Assembly: GCA_016934295.1 (NCBI GenBank) | Contig: JAFGTD010000300.1 | Span: 1 to 35,537, forward strand | Direction of reading: 5' to 3' | DNA: 35,537 nucleotides | From: Acidobacteriota bacterium | GTDB taxonomy: Bacteria > Acidobacteriota > UBA6911 | Shown: positions 7,654-14,995 of the stretch, in pieces | Numbering within the stretch: the first letter of the stretch is position 1 | How the letters are laid out: each line of letters opens with the position of its first letter | Notes under the pieces: model-generated | Told to the model about the DNA's origin: nothing | Seen by the model: only the letters and a program-made list of their open reading frames with translations | The model's database searches: none | Translations under genes and position numbers: made by a program

Positions 7654-8931
7654 TCAGGTCCGCCGGTTGGAGAACGCTCCCAGTAAAAGAAAATCCGGGA
7701 TGGCCCAGATCTTTTCGGACAGCTGATCGAATTTGTGTCCCGGGTAGACAATATATGCTGCAGGAGTTTCGGAATCGTGGGCTTCAAGCCATGATCGCAA
7801 TCCCGATAAATCCCGTTTCCCCAGCCTTTTTTTGTATTTTATTTCGATCGGCACGTAATTCCCATGAAGTCTAAACACCAGGTCCACTTCCGAGCCGTCC
7901 TGGGTATGCCAGGTGAAGAAGTCGGGATAGATCGATTCATAATGGGCGCATTTCATTAATTCCGACACAATCCATGACTCATAGAGCGGTCCTATCGCTC
8001 CGGTGTTTTTTTGCAGCGTCAGGCTGCCGACATTGCCGTAACCGGTATTTATAAGGATAGGATCGATAACGTGGATCTTCGGTGACTTGACAAGTCGTTT
8101 GATCGGATTCAGGTAGAACTGAGGCAGTTCAAAACAAATCATCATTGCAGAAAAGTATTCAATATAATTTTTCACCGTTACCGAGCTGATGCCGCTTGGC
8201 GTCGCAATATCACTGTAGTTAAGCAGATTGGAAGTTCGCAGACACAGCTGGTAAAAAACCTTCTGAAAGGAGTGCTGTTTGCTTACACTGAAGAACTCAA
8301 CTGCCATCGGCAGAATGTAGGTATTGAAGTACTGGTTCGACCACTCCCTTAAAAACCCGGCATCCGACTTTTCCTGAATTTCAGGGAATCCTCCGAAGGT
8401 GAGTATGTTTTCCCGGCTTCGTTCGATCTCAATCCCGCCGATACCGGGCGTTTTATCAAATCGGATGGAATCGGGTTCGGTGAGATTTGCAACCAGGGAT
8501 TGAATGCCGCCGATGATTTCACTCCATGAGAGTGGATAGAGCTGGATTAAACCTACCCGCCCTGCCAAAGATTCTTTTATTCGCCTCATCAGAAGATAGT
8601 TCCCGCTGCTGGAAAGCAGGATTTTTGTCGGCACGGGATCTTCTTCATCTACAATGACTTTTACCGCTGAAAAAATCCCCGGGGATTTGGCGGCTTCGTC
8701 AATAACCAGAAGTCTGCCGCGTCTGCGATTCAGGCGCAGCCAGCCCAACGGATCCGCATTGGCCTCCTCGAGCACTTTTGGATCATCCAGTGTCCGATAT
8801 ACGCCGTCCCGGTCCTTACAGATTCGGGTGAGAAGATAGCTTTTCCCGACCTGCCGGGCGCCCGTCAGGGCGACACAACGAAAATCTTCCAGTGTTTTTA
8901 ATAATTTCTTTTCAATCCGGCGTTGAAACAT
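7654..8931 (-). CDS. AAA_14 ATPase with DUF4143 domain (second full copy)
   Basis: This 425-residue ATPase is of the same family as 2671-3840 but clearly diverged. Walker A is GARQVGKS at residues 24-31 and Walker B LLVIDE ends at residue 79. A sensor-like SSSGNYLLM, the ESLAGRVGLIQLYPLSW block and a C-terminal DUF4143 region follow, the last containing DGSEVDLVFR and VPIEIKYKKR. That D...E-I-K pattern resembles a PD-(D/E)XK nuclease core. The start ATG 8931 gives a normal N-terminus, but no strong Shine-Dalgarno is visible. It lies on the same strand as the TOTE-type gene with about 260 bases between them, so separate transcription is likely. Function of the family is unresolved. Confidence 0.9.
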   Translation of the reverse strand: MFQRRIEKKLLKTLEDFRCVALTGARQVGKSYLLTRICKDRDGVYRTLDDPKVLEEANADPLGWLRLNRRRGRLLVIDEAAKSPGIFSAVKVIVDEEDPVPTKILLSSSGNYLLMRRIKESLAGRVGLIQLYPLSWSEIIGGIQSLVANLTEPDSIRFDKTPGIGGIEIERSRENILTFGGFPEIQEKSDAGFLREWSNQYFNTYILPMAVEFFSVSKQHSFQKVFYQLCLRTSNLLNYSDIATPSGISSVTVKNYIEYFSAMMICFELPQFYLNPIKRLVKSPKIHVIDPILINTGYGNVGSLTLQKNTGAIGPLYESWIVSELMKCAHYESIYPDFFTWHTQDGSEVDLVFRLHGNYVPIEIKYKKRLGKRDLSGLRSWLEAHDSETPAAYIVYPGHKFDQLSEKIWAIPDFLLLGAFSNRRT

Positions 8932-8991
8932 TTTGGAATCATAAATCAGTATACTTTAAAATTCAAGCTTGAATATTAAAATACGCCGATC

Positions 8992-9240
8992 TTAAACCTG
9001 AGGCCATGAACTCGATAGAATAGTCTGACAGGATACTTGTTTTCCTCTGTTTGAAGTTTGACCCGAATCAGACGTCTGCAGATCCAGGGCGCAATCCAGA
9101 ACCACCGTAACCTTTGCGAGCAGGCATTCAAGTGACTGACGCCGGCCGGGATCGTCCATAAACATGCTCCCCTGCGTGCTGCGGGATTCTATTTTCACGG
9201 CAGGCATTTCTCGCGAAAACCATTCCGCCACTTGATCCAT
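8992..9240 (-). CDS. Small open reading frame of unknown family
   Basis: An 82-residue frame starts at ATG 9240 with AAGGA five bases upstream. The first two thirds (MDQVAEWFSREMPAVKIES, then a leucine-rich stretch ending VVLDCALDL) look like a folded protein; the last third is polar and low in hydrophobic residues. I do not recognise a family. It lies among gene remnants and could itself be a shard. It is listed because its start signals are acceptable and its composition is not obviously random. Confidence 0.3.
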   Translation of the reverse strand: MDQVAEWFSREMPAVKIESRSTQGSMFMDDPGRRQSLECLLAKVTVVLDCALDLQTSDSGQTSNRGKQVSCQTILSSSWPQV

Positions 9241-9417
9241 GAAATCCTTGGCCCCTACGAATTAGCCCGAAGAGCGAAGCCTGATCTCGGGCATGCGATT
9301 CTCCAGTAGAGGTCGGTTACATGCGAAAGACTGTCTGTTAATGCTTTGTGAAACGGATGTTTATTATAAAGAGGATGAAGCGGATGGGGGAAGGAAAATC
9401 CCGGCATGGGATTGAGG

Positions 9418-9476
9418 GTGTTACACTTTTCGACCGCCACGTCTGGCATCTATCAACCGCCACTAACACTTTTTGA
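9418..9476. mobile_element. Possible IS21-type terminal repeat remnant
   Basis: Two related units occur here: TTACACTTTTCGACCGCCAC, then AACCGCCAC followed by AACACTTTTTGA. They share ACACTTTT-GA and ACCGCCAC blocks. From memory, repeated blocks of this kind are typical of the multiple terminal repeats at IS21-family ends. No istA or istB coding sequence remains nearby. The truncated MBL-fold gene on the minus strand loses its homology where these repeats begin, which fits an old insertion followed by deletion. Confidence 0.35.
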
Positions 9477-9479
9477 ATC

Positions 9480-9679
9480 CAATGCAGCACGCTCGGAACT
9501 CCAGCCTGCTTTATGGCTTCAAGAAACTGCGGTACCATACCGGGCAATCCGGCGTCTACCAGCACCGCTTCTTTCTGATCCCAAAACAGCGTCGGGTACA
9601 GGCTACCGGGACCATTCATCATTACAGCGGACAATTCAAGCATTTCAATTCCAGTTGCGACTTGCATAAGATTCTCCAT
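9480..9679 (-). pseudogene. 5' remnant of an MBL-fold metallo-hydrolase gene
   Basis: The frame begins at ATG 9679 with a stretch typical of the N-terminus of MBL-fold hydrolases: VATGIEMLELSAVM, YPTLFWDQKEAVLVDAGLPG and FLEAIKQAGVP. The next expected element, the HxHxDH zinc motif, is absent; the frame instead runs into the IS21-like repeat and unrelated sequence. About 65 residues of a roughly 250-residue enzyme survive, so no activity is expected. Confidence 0.7.
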
Positions 9680-9993
9680 TTTAAATGACGGCTCAAAAGA
9701 GAACAGTAAGCTTTGATTATACGAAACAAAAGAGGAGTAGGCTATATACTGCCCCTCTCTGAATTGAATGTTTTATGTCGAAATCGTAAGACAGAGCTTC
9801 GCCTATCATCATCTGCTGGTTGATTTTGGAACTCCAGCCTGCTCGCCTTGGTTCTGACTCGCAGGAAGGATGCAATTTTGCACTCGGATGTGACGGTAGC
9901 TATCCAACAAATCTGGCCCGTGAAAACCATCAAAAGCCTTGACCGGTTCGTTTCGGTACAAAGAGAGAGGTTGCGGTTGAGAATTTGATGCCT
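9680..9993. other. Non-coding stretch with no confident gene
   Basis: No supported gene lies between the MBL remnant and the vapBC promoter. A short plus-strand frame around 9840-9985 reads LTRRKDAILHSDVTVAIQQI and could be the tail of a lost gene, but it has no start signals and no family that I recognise. The 16-mer ggaactccagcctgct at 9828-9843 repeats a copy at 9495-9510 inside the MBL remnant. Confidence 0.4.
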
Positions 9994-10021
9994 TGACATC
10001 AACTAAGATGATGCTATGATT
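9994..10021 (+). promoter_or_regulatory. Sigma-70-type promoter of vapBC
   Basis: A perfect TTGACA (9994-9999) is followed after 16 bases by TATGAT (10016-10021). The start codon of the antitoxin gene begins only five bases after the -10 box. Transcription should therefore begin at or within a base or two of the ATG, giving leaderless mRNA. No Shine-Dalgarno sequence precedes the gene, which agrees with this reading. Confidence 0.65.
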
Positions 10022-10026
10022 CAAAC

Positions 10027-10272
10027 ATGCGAACAACTCTTTCCATCGATAATGATGTTTTGGAACGCGCCAGAACTGTTGCGGCAAAATTGAAAACACC
10101 GTTTAAAACGGTTGTCAATGAGGCGCTTCGTGTGGGTTTAAAATATGTCGAAAAACCCGCAAAGAGCCTTGCTTACAAGACCGAACCGCACCGAATGGGC
10201 CTTCGGGCGGGCCGCAGTTTGGATAACATCCAGGAACTGCTCTCCCAGATTGAAGGGGAGACTTCCCGATGA
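10027..10272 (+). CDS. vapB: VapB-type antitoxin (ribbon-helix-helix)
   Basis: This 81-residue protein begins with MRTTLSIDNDVLERARTVA, the beta strand and first helix of a ribbon-helix-helix DNA-binding domain as found in small VapB antitoxins. The C-terminal half is less structured and should wrap the toxin, ending in LDNIQELLSQIEGE. It overlaps the following toxin gene by four bases (ATGA), the usual coupling in toxin-antitoxin pairs. The TTGACA/TATGAT promoter lies directly in front of the ATG; antitoxin and complex normally repress such promoters. The MRTTL start is typical of the family and supports this ATG. Confidence 0.88.
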   Translation: MRTTLSIDNDVLERARTVAAKLKTPFKTVVNEALRVGLKYVEKPAKSLAYKTEPHRMGLRAGRSLDNIQELLSQIEGETSR

Positions 10273-10697
10273 TTCTGATCGACACGAACATTCTTCTTTA
10301 CGCGGAAGATTCGCTTCACCCGCGCAACGAACAGGTCCGCAACTGGTGGGATGACCGGCTTTCCGGAACGGATGCGGTTTGCCTGTGCTGGACGGTTTTA
10401 TCTGCCTTTATCCGTATTGCCACCAATCCCCGAGTTTTTGAATGTCCGCTATCCATGGAACAGGCATTGGCTCGTGTTCAGAGCTGGCTGGACCAACCTT
10501 GTACGCGAATCGTCCGTCCCACCGAACAACATTGGTCGATTTTCCAACAAATGCTTAACGACGGGCAGGCTGCCGCCAATCTGGTGGCAGACGCGCACCT
10601 GGCGGCACTCGCAATCGAACACGGCTGCGAACTGATTTCCACCGATTCCGATTTTGCCCGCTTCCCCAAACTGAAGTGGCGCAACCCATTTCATTAA
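10269..10697 (+). CDS. vapC: VapC-type PIN-domain toxin ribonuclease
   Basis: This 142-residue protein has a PIN domain. MILIDTN carries the first acidic residue D5, ANLVADAHLAALA carries D108, and ISTDSDF carries D126. The segment WTVLSAFIRIATNPRVF is typical of a VapC subgroup in which the second helix is recognisable but the usual Glu is not obvious; here Ser-Ala occupies that position. PIN toxins cut RNA (tRNA or rRNA) when released from the antitoxin, with Mg or Mn held by the acids. Length is normal and the gene appears intact. It overlaps vapB by four bases and should be translated with it. The specific RNA target cannot be read from the sequence. Confidence 0.9.
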   Translation: MILIDTNILLYAEDSLHPRNEQVRNWWDDRLSGTDAVCLCWTVLSAFIRIATNPRVFECPLSMEQALARVQSWLDQPCTRIVRPTEQHWSIFQQMLNDGQAAANLVADAHLAALAIEHGCELISTDSDFARFPKLKWRNPFH

Positions 10698-11161
10698 TCC
10701 GGTAATAAATTCGATGGATATGCCGGATCCTTCAATAGCGGAACGGAGAATCCAGCGTTTCCGGCGAGTGGCCCATACAGGCGCTCATAAAGATTGGGAG
10801 ACCCTTCCGGCGATTCCAGACAGGCCGCAAGACTGTTATCAGCAGGGAGCGAACCTTGTGTTCGCTCATTCTCCCAATTTTGCCAACGCTGCTCTTCATT
10901 ACCGGGCGAATACAAGGTTCGCCCCTACTCTGTCGGATTGCCAATTACCACGACATATTGGGGTATAAAGAATATTTCCCCCAACTAATAGTTGTTTTTC
11001 CAGATTTTATTGATAAGATAGGACCGGCATTGGAAAGCATATCAATTAAGTAGCAATAGAGAGAATTGTCCTGTTAATGACTACGATTCTGAAATTGAAT
11101 TCGACTCAAATAGACGCTGATTTAAACCAATTTTTGCGCTACCGCGCTTACTTCTAATAAC
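10698..11161. other. Intergenic stretch with repeats, no supported gene
   Basis: The only structure that I see is the pair of palindromic repeat units at 10847-10927. A 26-codon frame at 11077-11157 (MTTILKLNSTQIDADL) starts with ATG but lacks a recognisable family and a good Shine-Dalgarno. All longer frames in the ORF track overlap each other in conflicting directions and have no domain signal. Confidence 0.4.
10847..10927. repeat. Pair of inverted GGGCGAAC...TTCGCCC palindromic repeats
   Basis: Unit one (10847-10867) is GAGCGAA-n7-TTCGCTC and unit two (10904-10924, followed by CTAC) is GGGCGAA-n7-TTCGCCC. They are the same element in opposite orientation: the loops read CCTTGTG and TACAAGG. 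A third copy occurs at 16179-16201. The arrangement of two inverted palindromes around a short spacer resembles a REP doublet (BIME-like) or a small non-autonomous element. Confidence 0.7.
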
Positions 11162-11803
11162 TTGGACCTGCAACGAAAAAAACCGGTTGAAGACTCCCCC
11201 GAAGAGAACCGTTTAACGGAAAACCGGCTTTCTCGAGGATTGGAAGATGTTTCTCACCTGTTTCTATCGCAATCGCCCGACAAACCAACTGAAAAAGAGG
11301 TAACTCCTGACATTCCGCCGGTACAAGCTCCATCCGAACGGGCTCAATCCAGGACTCCTTTTCTATTGCACGATTCTCCGACTGTTAGTCGAGAGTTGAT
11401 TTTGGGATTTTTAAACGGGAGTGCGGCTGTTCTCGAAGATGGCTTGCACGCGATAGATGAAAACATTCCCTGCGAACCGTTTGGCTTCATCGATTTGGTG
11501 GCCGTGGATAGCCGGGATCAGCTTTGCATTGTAAACGTCGATGTAGCTCAGAAAGACGAATCTCTTCTCCGTGGAATGGCATATTTTGATTGGATCATCC
11601 GCAATACGCCGATTGTCAGGCGCATGTACCAGGGACGTGTAATAAACTTTTCCGCCCGGCCACGGTTGTTTCTTGTCGCCCCCGGTTTTTCACCATTGCT
11701 TAAATGTGTTGCCCAACGCAGCACGTCCCCGGAAGTTTGCTGCTTTGCTTACCGCGCCGTAGCTATGCCGGGGAGGGTTGGGATTCTCTTTGAGCGCGCA
11801 TAA
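11162..11803 (+). CDS. ParA-associated protein with PD-(D/E)XK-like domain, unknown function
   Basis: A 213-residue frame has a polar N-terminal half containing GLEDVSHLFLS and a Pro/Glu-rich linker. From about residue 75 a folded region includes FGFIDLVAVDSRDQLCIVNVDVAQKDE, then LLRGMAYFDWIIRNTP. The strand-strand-helix layout with an acid in the second strand resembles PD-(D/E)XK proteins that feed a DNA-acting function, but the usual E-x-K is replaced by VNVDVAQ, so catalysis is doubtful. TTG 11162 is the only start-like codon after the upstream in-frame stop and has no Shine-Dalgarno, so the true start or an N-terminal frameshift is uncertain. A ParA gene follows 107 bases downstream on the same strand. 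A link to DNA partitioning or positioning is inferred. Confidence 0.65.
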   Translation: MDLQRKKPVEDSPEENRLTENRLSRGLEDVSHLFLSQSPDKPTEKEVTPDIPPVQAPSERAQSRTPFLLHDSPTVSRELILGFLNGSAAVLEDGLHAIDENIPCEPFGFIDLVAVDSRDQLCIVNVDVAQKDESLLRGMAYFDWIIRNTPIVRRMYQGRVINFSARPRLFLVAPGFSPLLKCVAQRSTSPEVCCFAYRAVAMPGRVGILFERA

Positions 11804-11910
11804 GAGATTTCATTGCAACATTCAGCGGGAAGCCGGGGTTGGGACGCGCTCATTATTATCCATTAACAGTTTTTAGTTTAATAAAAGTGGAAAGTAGAAA
11901 AGGAGATTGA

Positions 11911-12912
11911 ATGCGAATCATTGCGGTTGCGAATCAAAAGGGAGGATGTGGAAAAACCACTACAGCTATCAATCTTTCGTCTTGTCTGGCATTGAAAGGG
12001 AAAAAGGTACTGCTGGTCGACTTTGATCCCCAGTCCCACGCTACGATGGGACTCAACATAGAATGTGACCCGAAAAAAAACATATATCATGTGCTTGCTC
12101 CAACGCAATCAGATGCAGTAGGGCTCGATGATGTCATCGTTCCGGTCAAGGAGAACTTTGACATTGCGCCATCTGACACGCTGCTGTGCGCCATGGAGCA
12201 GGAGTTGGCGCTTGTGGATGGCAGGGAAAAGAGGCTTCTGGAAGCGATTGAGTGTCTGGAGAAATCCTACGATTTCATTATCATCGATTGTCCGCCCAGT
12301 ATCGGACACCTGAGCTTCAATGCGCTTCGTGCCAGTTCGGAGGCGATCATCCCCATCGACATGAGCCTCTTTTCACTTCGGGGAATTGCCAAGCTGACGG
12401 ATATGATGGTCATGATCGAAAACGCATCCGGCCATGTAATTACGCCCCGGGCACTTGTAACCATGTTCGACGCAAGGACGCGCTATTCTCAGGAAGTGCT
12501 GGAGAGAGTTCGGGAGAAATTTGAAGACAAGGTGTTCAATACGGTCATCCGCTACAATATTCGGCTCAGAGAGACCGTGGATCACGGATTGCCTGTTGGA
12601 GATTACGACAAGCACGCAATCGGTCAAAAGGATTATGAGGCACTGTCCGAAGAGGTTATGGGCGGTTTGCAGAAAGACACGGCTGTTGAAATCAAGGCTT
12701 CTTCCGGAGCGGAGGAGGTCTTGCGGACTACCAGGGAGTACTTCGATACCATGAAGCCGGTTCCCATGTCCGACATTGACTTGGAATCAGAGACAGAAGA
12801 TGTAGAGAGCTTCCCCTATCCAGCCCAGTCGAATTATTCGGCCATGATAAATACAATTGCCTGCGGTACCCTGGCCAACCAGTCGGATGAGAGCGAAGAG
12901 CCGGATAATTAG
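11911..12912 (+). CDS. ParA/Soj-family ATPase
   Basis: This 333-residue protein starts at ATG 11911 with GGAG seven bases upstream. The deviant Walker A KGGCGKTT spans residues 10-17, including the signature Lys10. LLVDFDPQSHAT (Walker A') and FIIIDCPPS follow, all standard for ParA/Soj. These ATPases dimerise on DNA with ATP and position plasmids, chromosomes or protein cargo. It is longer than chromosomal Soj because of an acidic C-terminal tail of about 60 residues (DIDLESETEDVES). No parB or parS-like gene or array lies beside it; the neighbour upstream is instead the nuclease-like protein. It may therefore serve a mobile-element or cargo-positioning role rather than chromosome segregation. 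Confidence 0.92.
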   Translation: MRIIAVANQKGGCGKTTTAINLSSCLALKGKKVLLVDFDPQSHATMGLNIECDPKKNIYHVLAPTQSDAVGLDDVIVPVKENFDIAPSDTLLCAMEQELALVDGREKRLLEAIECLEKSYDFIIIDCPPSIGHLSFNALRASSEAIIPIDMSLFSLRGIAKLTDMMVMIENASGHVITPRALVTMFDARTRYSQEVLERVREKFEDKVFNTVIRYNIRLRETVDHGLPVGDYDKHAIGQKDYEALSEEVMGGLQKDTAVEIKASSGAEEVLRTTREYFDTMKPVPMSDIDLESETEDVESFPYPAQSNYSAMINTIACGTLANQSDESEEPDN

Positions 12913-13158
12913 AATCTTAAATATTTCCTGATTTTGCTGGGCACCGCCCCTACTCTCTGCCTTCGGAGATCAGGATACGAATATTACATTGGGCATCGAC
13001 CTCCGTAAATGCTTCGGCTGACAAGTCAGTGGGCAGTTCGCTAAACTTCAATCAATACCTTTAGGACTATATTTCGCGGCAAGTCAATTTTCAAGTTTTA
13101 CGTTTCCTGTGCGTCCATAAATGTAGGATCCCATGTAATTTGTTGGCGGCTGAACCTT

Positions 13159-13617
13159 CTAATTATCCGTTAATATGTAATCGTCATATTCAATCTCAAA
13201 CCTAAGCTTGTGTTTTGCCTCTTCCTGGGCAAGCTTGAGGAAGGTCTCTTTCAGATCGGAATCATCGGTCCGGGCGGCCAGATCCGAATAGAGCCGAAAG
13301 GCCGCCTTCTCCTCTTTCATGGCGACAATCAAGGCTTCCTGGTAGCTAAGATCATCCCTGGATGTATTGACCTCCACCAGGTAATCACCGATCTTCAGAT
13401 CCTGTAGCCCCTTTTTGGATACGGCCACAACACTTCCGCTCTTGATAGCTTCAAGCTTTTTCCTATGCCCTAGTTCCTCCCTGGAAAACTGTTCAAACAT
13501 TTGCCGGATCTCCTTGTTCCTGCTTCTGGTTGCCAGTCCTGCATATAGATCAGATGCCCGTTGTTCGTCCTTGATGGCAAATTCGAGCACGTCATCGATG
13601 GTATTGAATTGGGTCAT
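13159..13617 (-). CDS. Ferritin-like (rubrerythrin-type) diiron protein
   Basis: This 152-residue, all-helical protein has two copies of the ferritin-like motif. One is E18 with SREELGHR (E48, H51); the other is E103 with AQEEAKHK (E133, H136). This is the four-helix diiron layout of the rubrerythrin family, which handles peroxide or stores iron in the cytoplasm. There is no C-terminal rubredoxin domain, so electron supply must come from elsewhere. The start at ATG 13617 is favoured over the longer ORF because AAAGGAG lies six bases upstream and the protein aligns from MTQFNTIDDVLEFA; the 67 extra residues upstream look non-coding. It is transcribed alone, convergent with parA. Confidence 0.88.
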   Translation of the reverse strand: MTQFNTIDDVLEFAIKDEQRASDLYAGLATRSRNKEIRQMFEQFSREELGHRKKLEAIKSGSVVAVSKKGLQDLKIGDYLVEVNTSRDDLSYQEALIVAMKEEKAAFRLYSDLAARTDDSDLKETFLKLAQEEAKHKLRFEIEYDDYILTDN

Positions 13618-14075
13618 ATGCTTCTCCTTTAAAACAAATGGTACAGCATCCGCTGCACAAACCACAAATTGAGAATATTTCAATAAAGAAAGGACAAAAT
13701 TAACGACACGATTCTTGCATAAGTATTCAGATACTATCCCATAGCGAGACTGGCCCCAAGGCTCGGATTTACCCGACCCTCCTCGAAAATTACATGGTCC
13801 GATTTTCTCGCGGATCATTGTCTGCCCATCATTAACCGGTGCCCGTCTTTCTCAGCCTTCCGGCAATATAGCCTCCTGCTAAACCGCCTGGAATTTTGGG
13901 CGTGTGGCCAATGACGGCCCATTGAAAATAATCTTGGTATTGTCCGCTAAAAAAGAAATGCCCGGATATGTTTTATCTTCAATTATAATCGAGGAATACA
14001 CCTGCATTTCAGAGGTGATGGTTAGCGTAAAATTCAATGAAATAAATGGAATATAGAAAAAGGAGGCGGGAATTC
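13618..14075. other. Divergent intergenic region without a recognised gene
   Basis: This region lies between two divergent genes and must hold both promoters. It is AT-rich near each end. Apart from the Shine-Dalgarno sequences of the flanking genes I see no convincing operator, RNA or coding frame. Confidence 0.4.
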
Positions 14076-14480
14076 ATGAAAAAGAGAATGTGTCTGATCG
14101 GCGCTGTAATTCTGGGGATGTTTGTCGTGTCGGCATGGGCAGTCAACGTTACAGGAAAATGGATCGCCCAGGCCCCGAGCGGCCAGGAAACTTCCGAAAT
14201 CACATTGATTTTCAAGGTGGATGGGGCAACTCTGACGGGAACGCTGGACAATTCTGCGATGCCCGAAGCGATTGAAATCAAAGACGGCAAGATTCAGGAC
14301 AATGACATCTCTTTCCATGTTCTGCGCTCATTTGGTGAAAACGAAATGAAAGTAGTCTGGAAGGGTACAGTTGCCGGAGACGAGATCCGGTTTACGCGCG
14401 GAATAGAGGGCGGCATGATGGGCGGTGGCCCCGGCGGCGGAGCTGCTGAAACAGAGATTATTGCCAAAAGAGCAGAGTAA
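14076..14480 (+). CDS. Small secreted beta-rich protein of unknown function
   Basis: A 134-residue protein whose Sec signal peptide (MKKRMCLIGAVILGMFVVSAWA) is probably cleaved after Ala22. The mature part is a series of short beta strands: VTGKWIAQ, ITLIFKVDGATLTGTL, IEIKDGKIQDNDISF, MKVVWKGTVAGDEIRFTR. This is typical of small exported proteins common in Acidobacteria and other soil bacteria and probably forms a beta barrel or sandwich. It ends in a glycine/methionine-rich stretch (GGMMGGGPGGG) before a last strand. ATG 14076 has GGAGG nine bases upstream, so the ORF-track start at 14046 is rejected. No enzymatic motif is visible. The nearest downstream gene converges on it. Confidence 0.8.
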   Translation: MKKRMCLIGAVILGMFVVSAWAVNVTGKWIAQAPSGQETSEITLIFKVDGATLTGTLDNSAMPEAIEIKDGKIQDNDISFHVLRSFGENEMKVVWKGTVAGDEIRFTRGIEGGMMGGGPGGGAAETEIIAKRAE

Positions 14481-14929
14481 AAATGCTATGGATGCACCAG
14501 CAATCCTCAGTCCGATGCTACGGGCTGCGGATTGCCATTTTGGCACCCGGAATTTTCCTGAAATCACGGCCTCTTGCAAATGGTGCCACTGTGAGAGTAC
14601 CAGTGCATCAAACATCACATCGCGGCCCGGATGATCTTTGCGCTGATTAAGGTTCCAGCAGCCCGCGGTAAAAGTACAATAGGCCGACCCGGAGAGCGGC
14701 CGTTAGGAGAAGAACATTAAGAATGTGGCGTAAGGCACCATGGTCTCCTTCCGGCTTGATTGGCATCCCTTTTGATATTGTCGAGTATACACCGGTACAA
14801 CAAGATACAACTGGAGCTAATTTACTTTGATAAGTCGAATCCGGCCGCTTGCCATATTCCTGTCGGATCCACTCGTGAACTCATAGAAATAGTTCATATA
14901 GCCAAAATGTTAGGAGAGGCTTTACGGCA
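14481..14929. other. Intergenic stretch between convergent genes, no supported gene
   Basis: No frame here has start signals and a recognisable family. On the minus strand near 14650-14750 a stretch translates to a hydrophobic segment (LRHILNVLLLTAALRVGLLY), which might be the remnant of a membrane protein, but it is interrupted and lacks context. Confidence 0.35.
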
Positions 14930-14959
14930 TTAGGGGAGGGGGAATTTCCCCTCCCCTAA
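14930..14959. terminator. Perfect hairpin downstream of the minus-strand lipoprotein gene
   Basis: TTAGGGGAGGGG and CCCCTCCCCTAA are perfect 12-bp arms around a six-base GAATTT loop. The hairpin ends 36 bases beyond the stop codon of the lipoprotein gene at 14996. The stem is strong, but no long T-run follows on either strand, so it could act as a terminator or RNA-stability element for both converging transcripts. Confidence 0.6.
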
Positions 14960-14995
14960 CGTGCGTGTTTGGCAATCCCGGTCGTCCCGGCTGAA

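Noticed and set aside
13618-13818. 67-residue N-terminal extension of the ferritin-like protein
   Set aside because: ATG 13617 has a strong Shine-Dalgarno and the family begins there; the extension has no family-like sequence.
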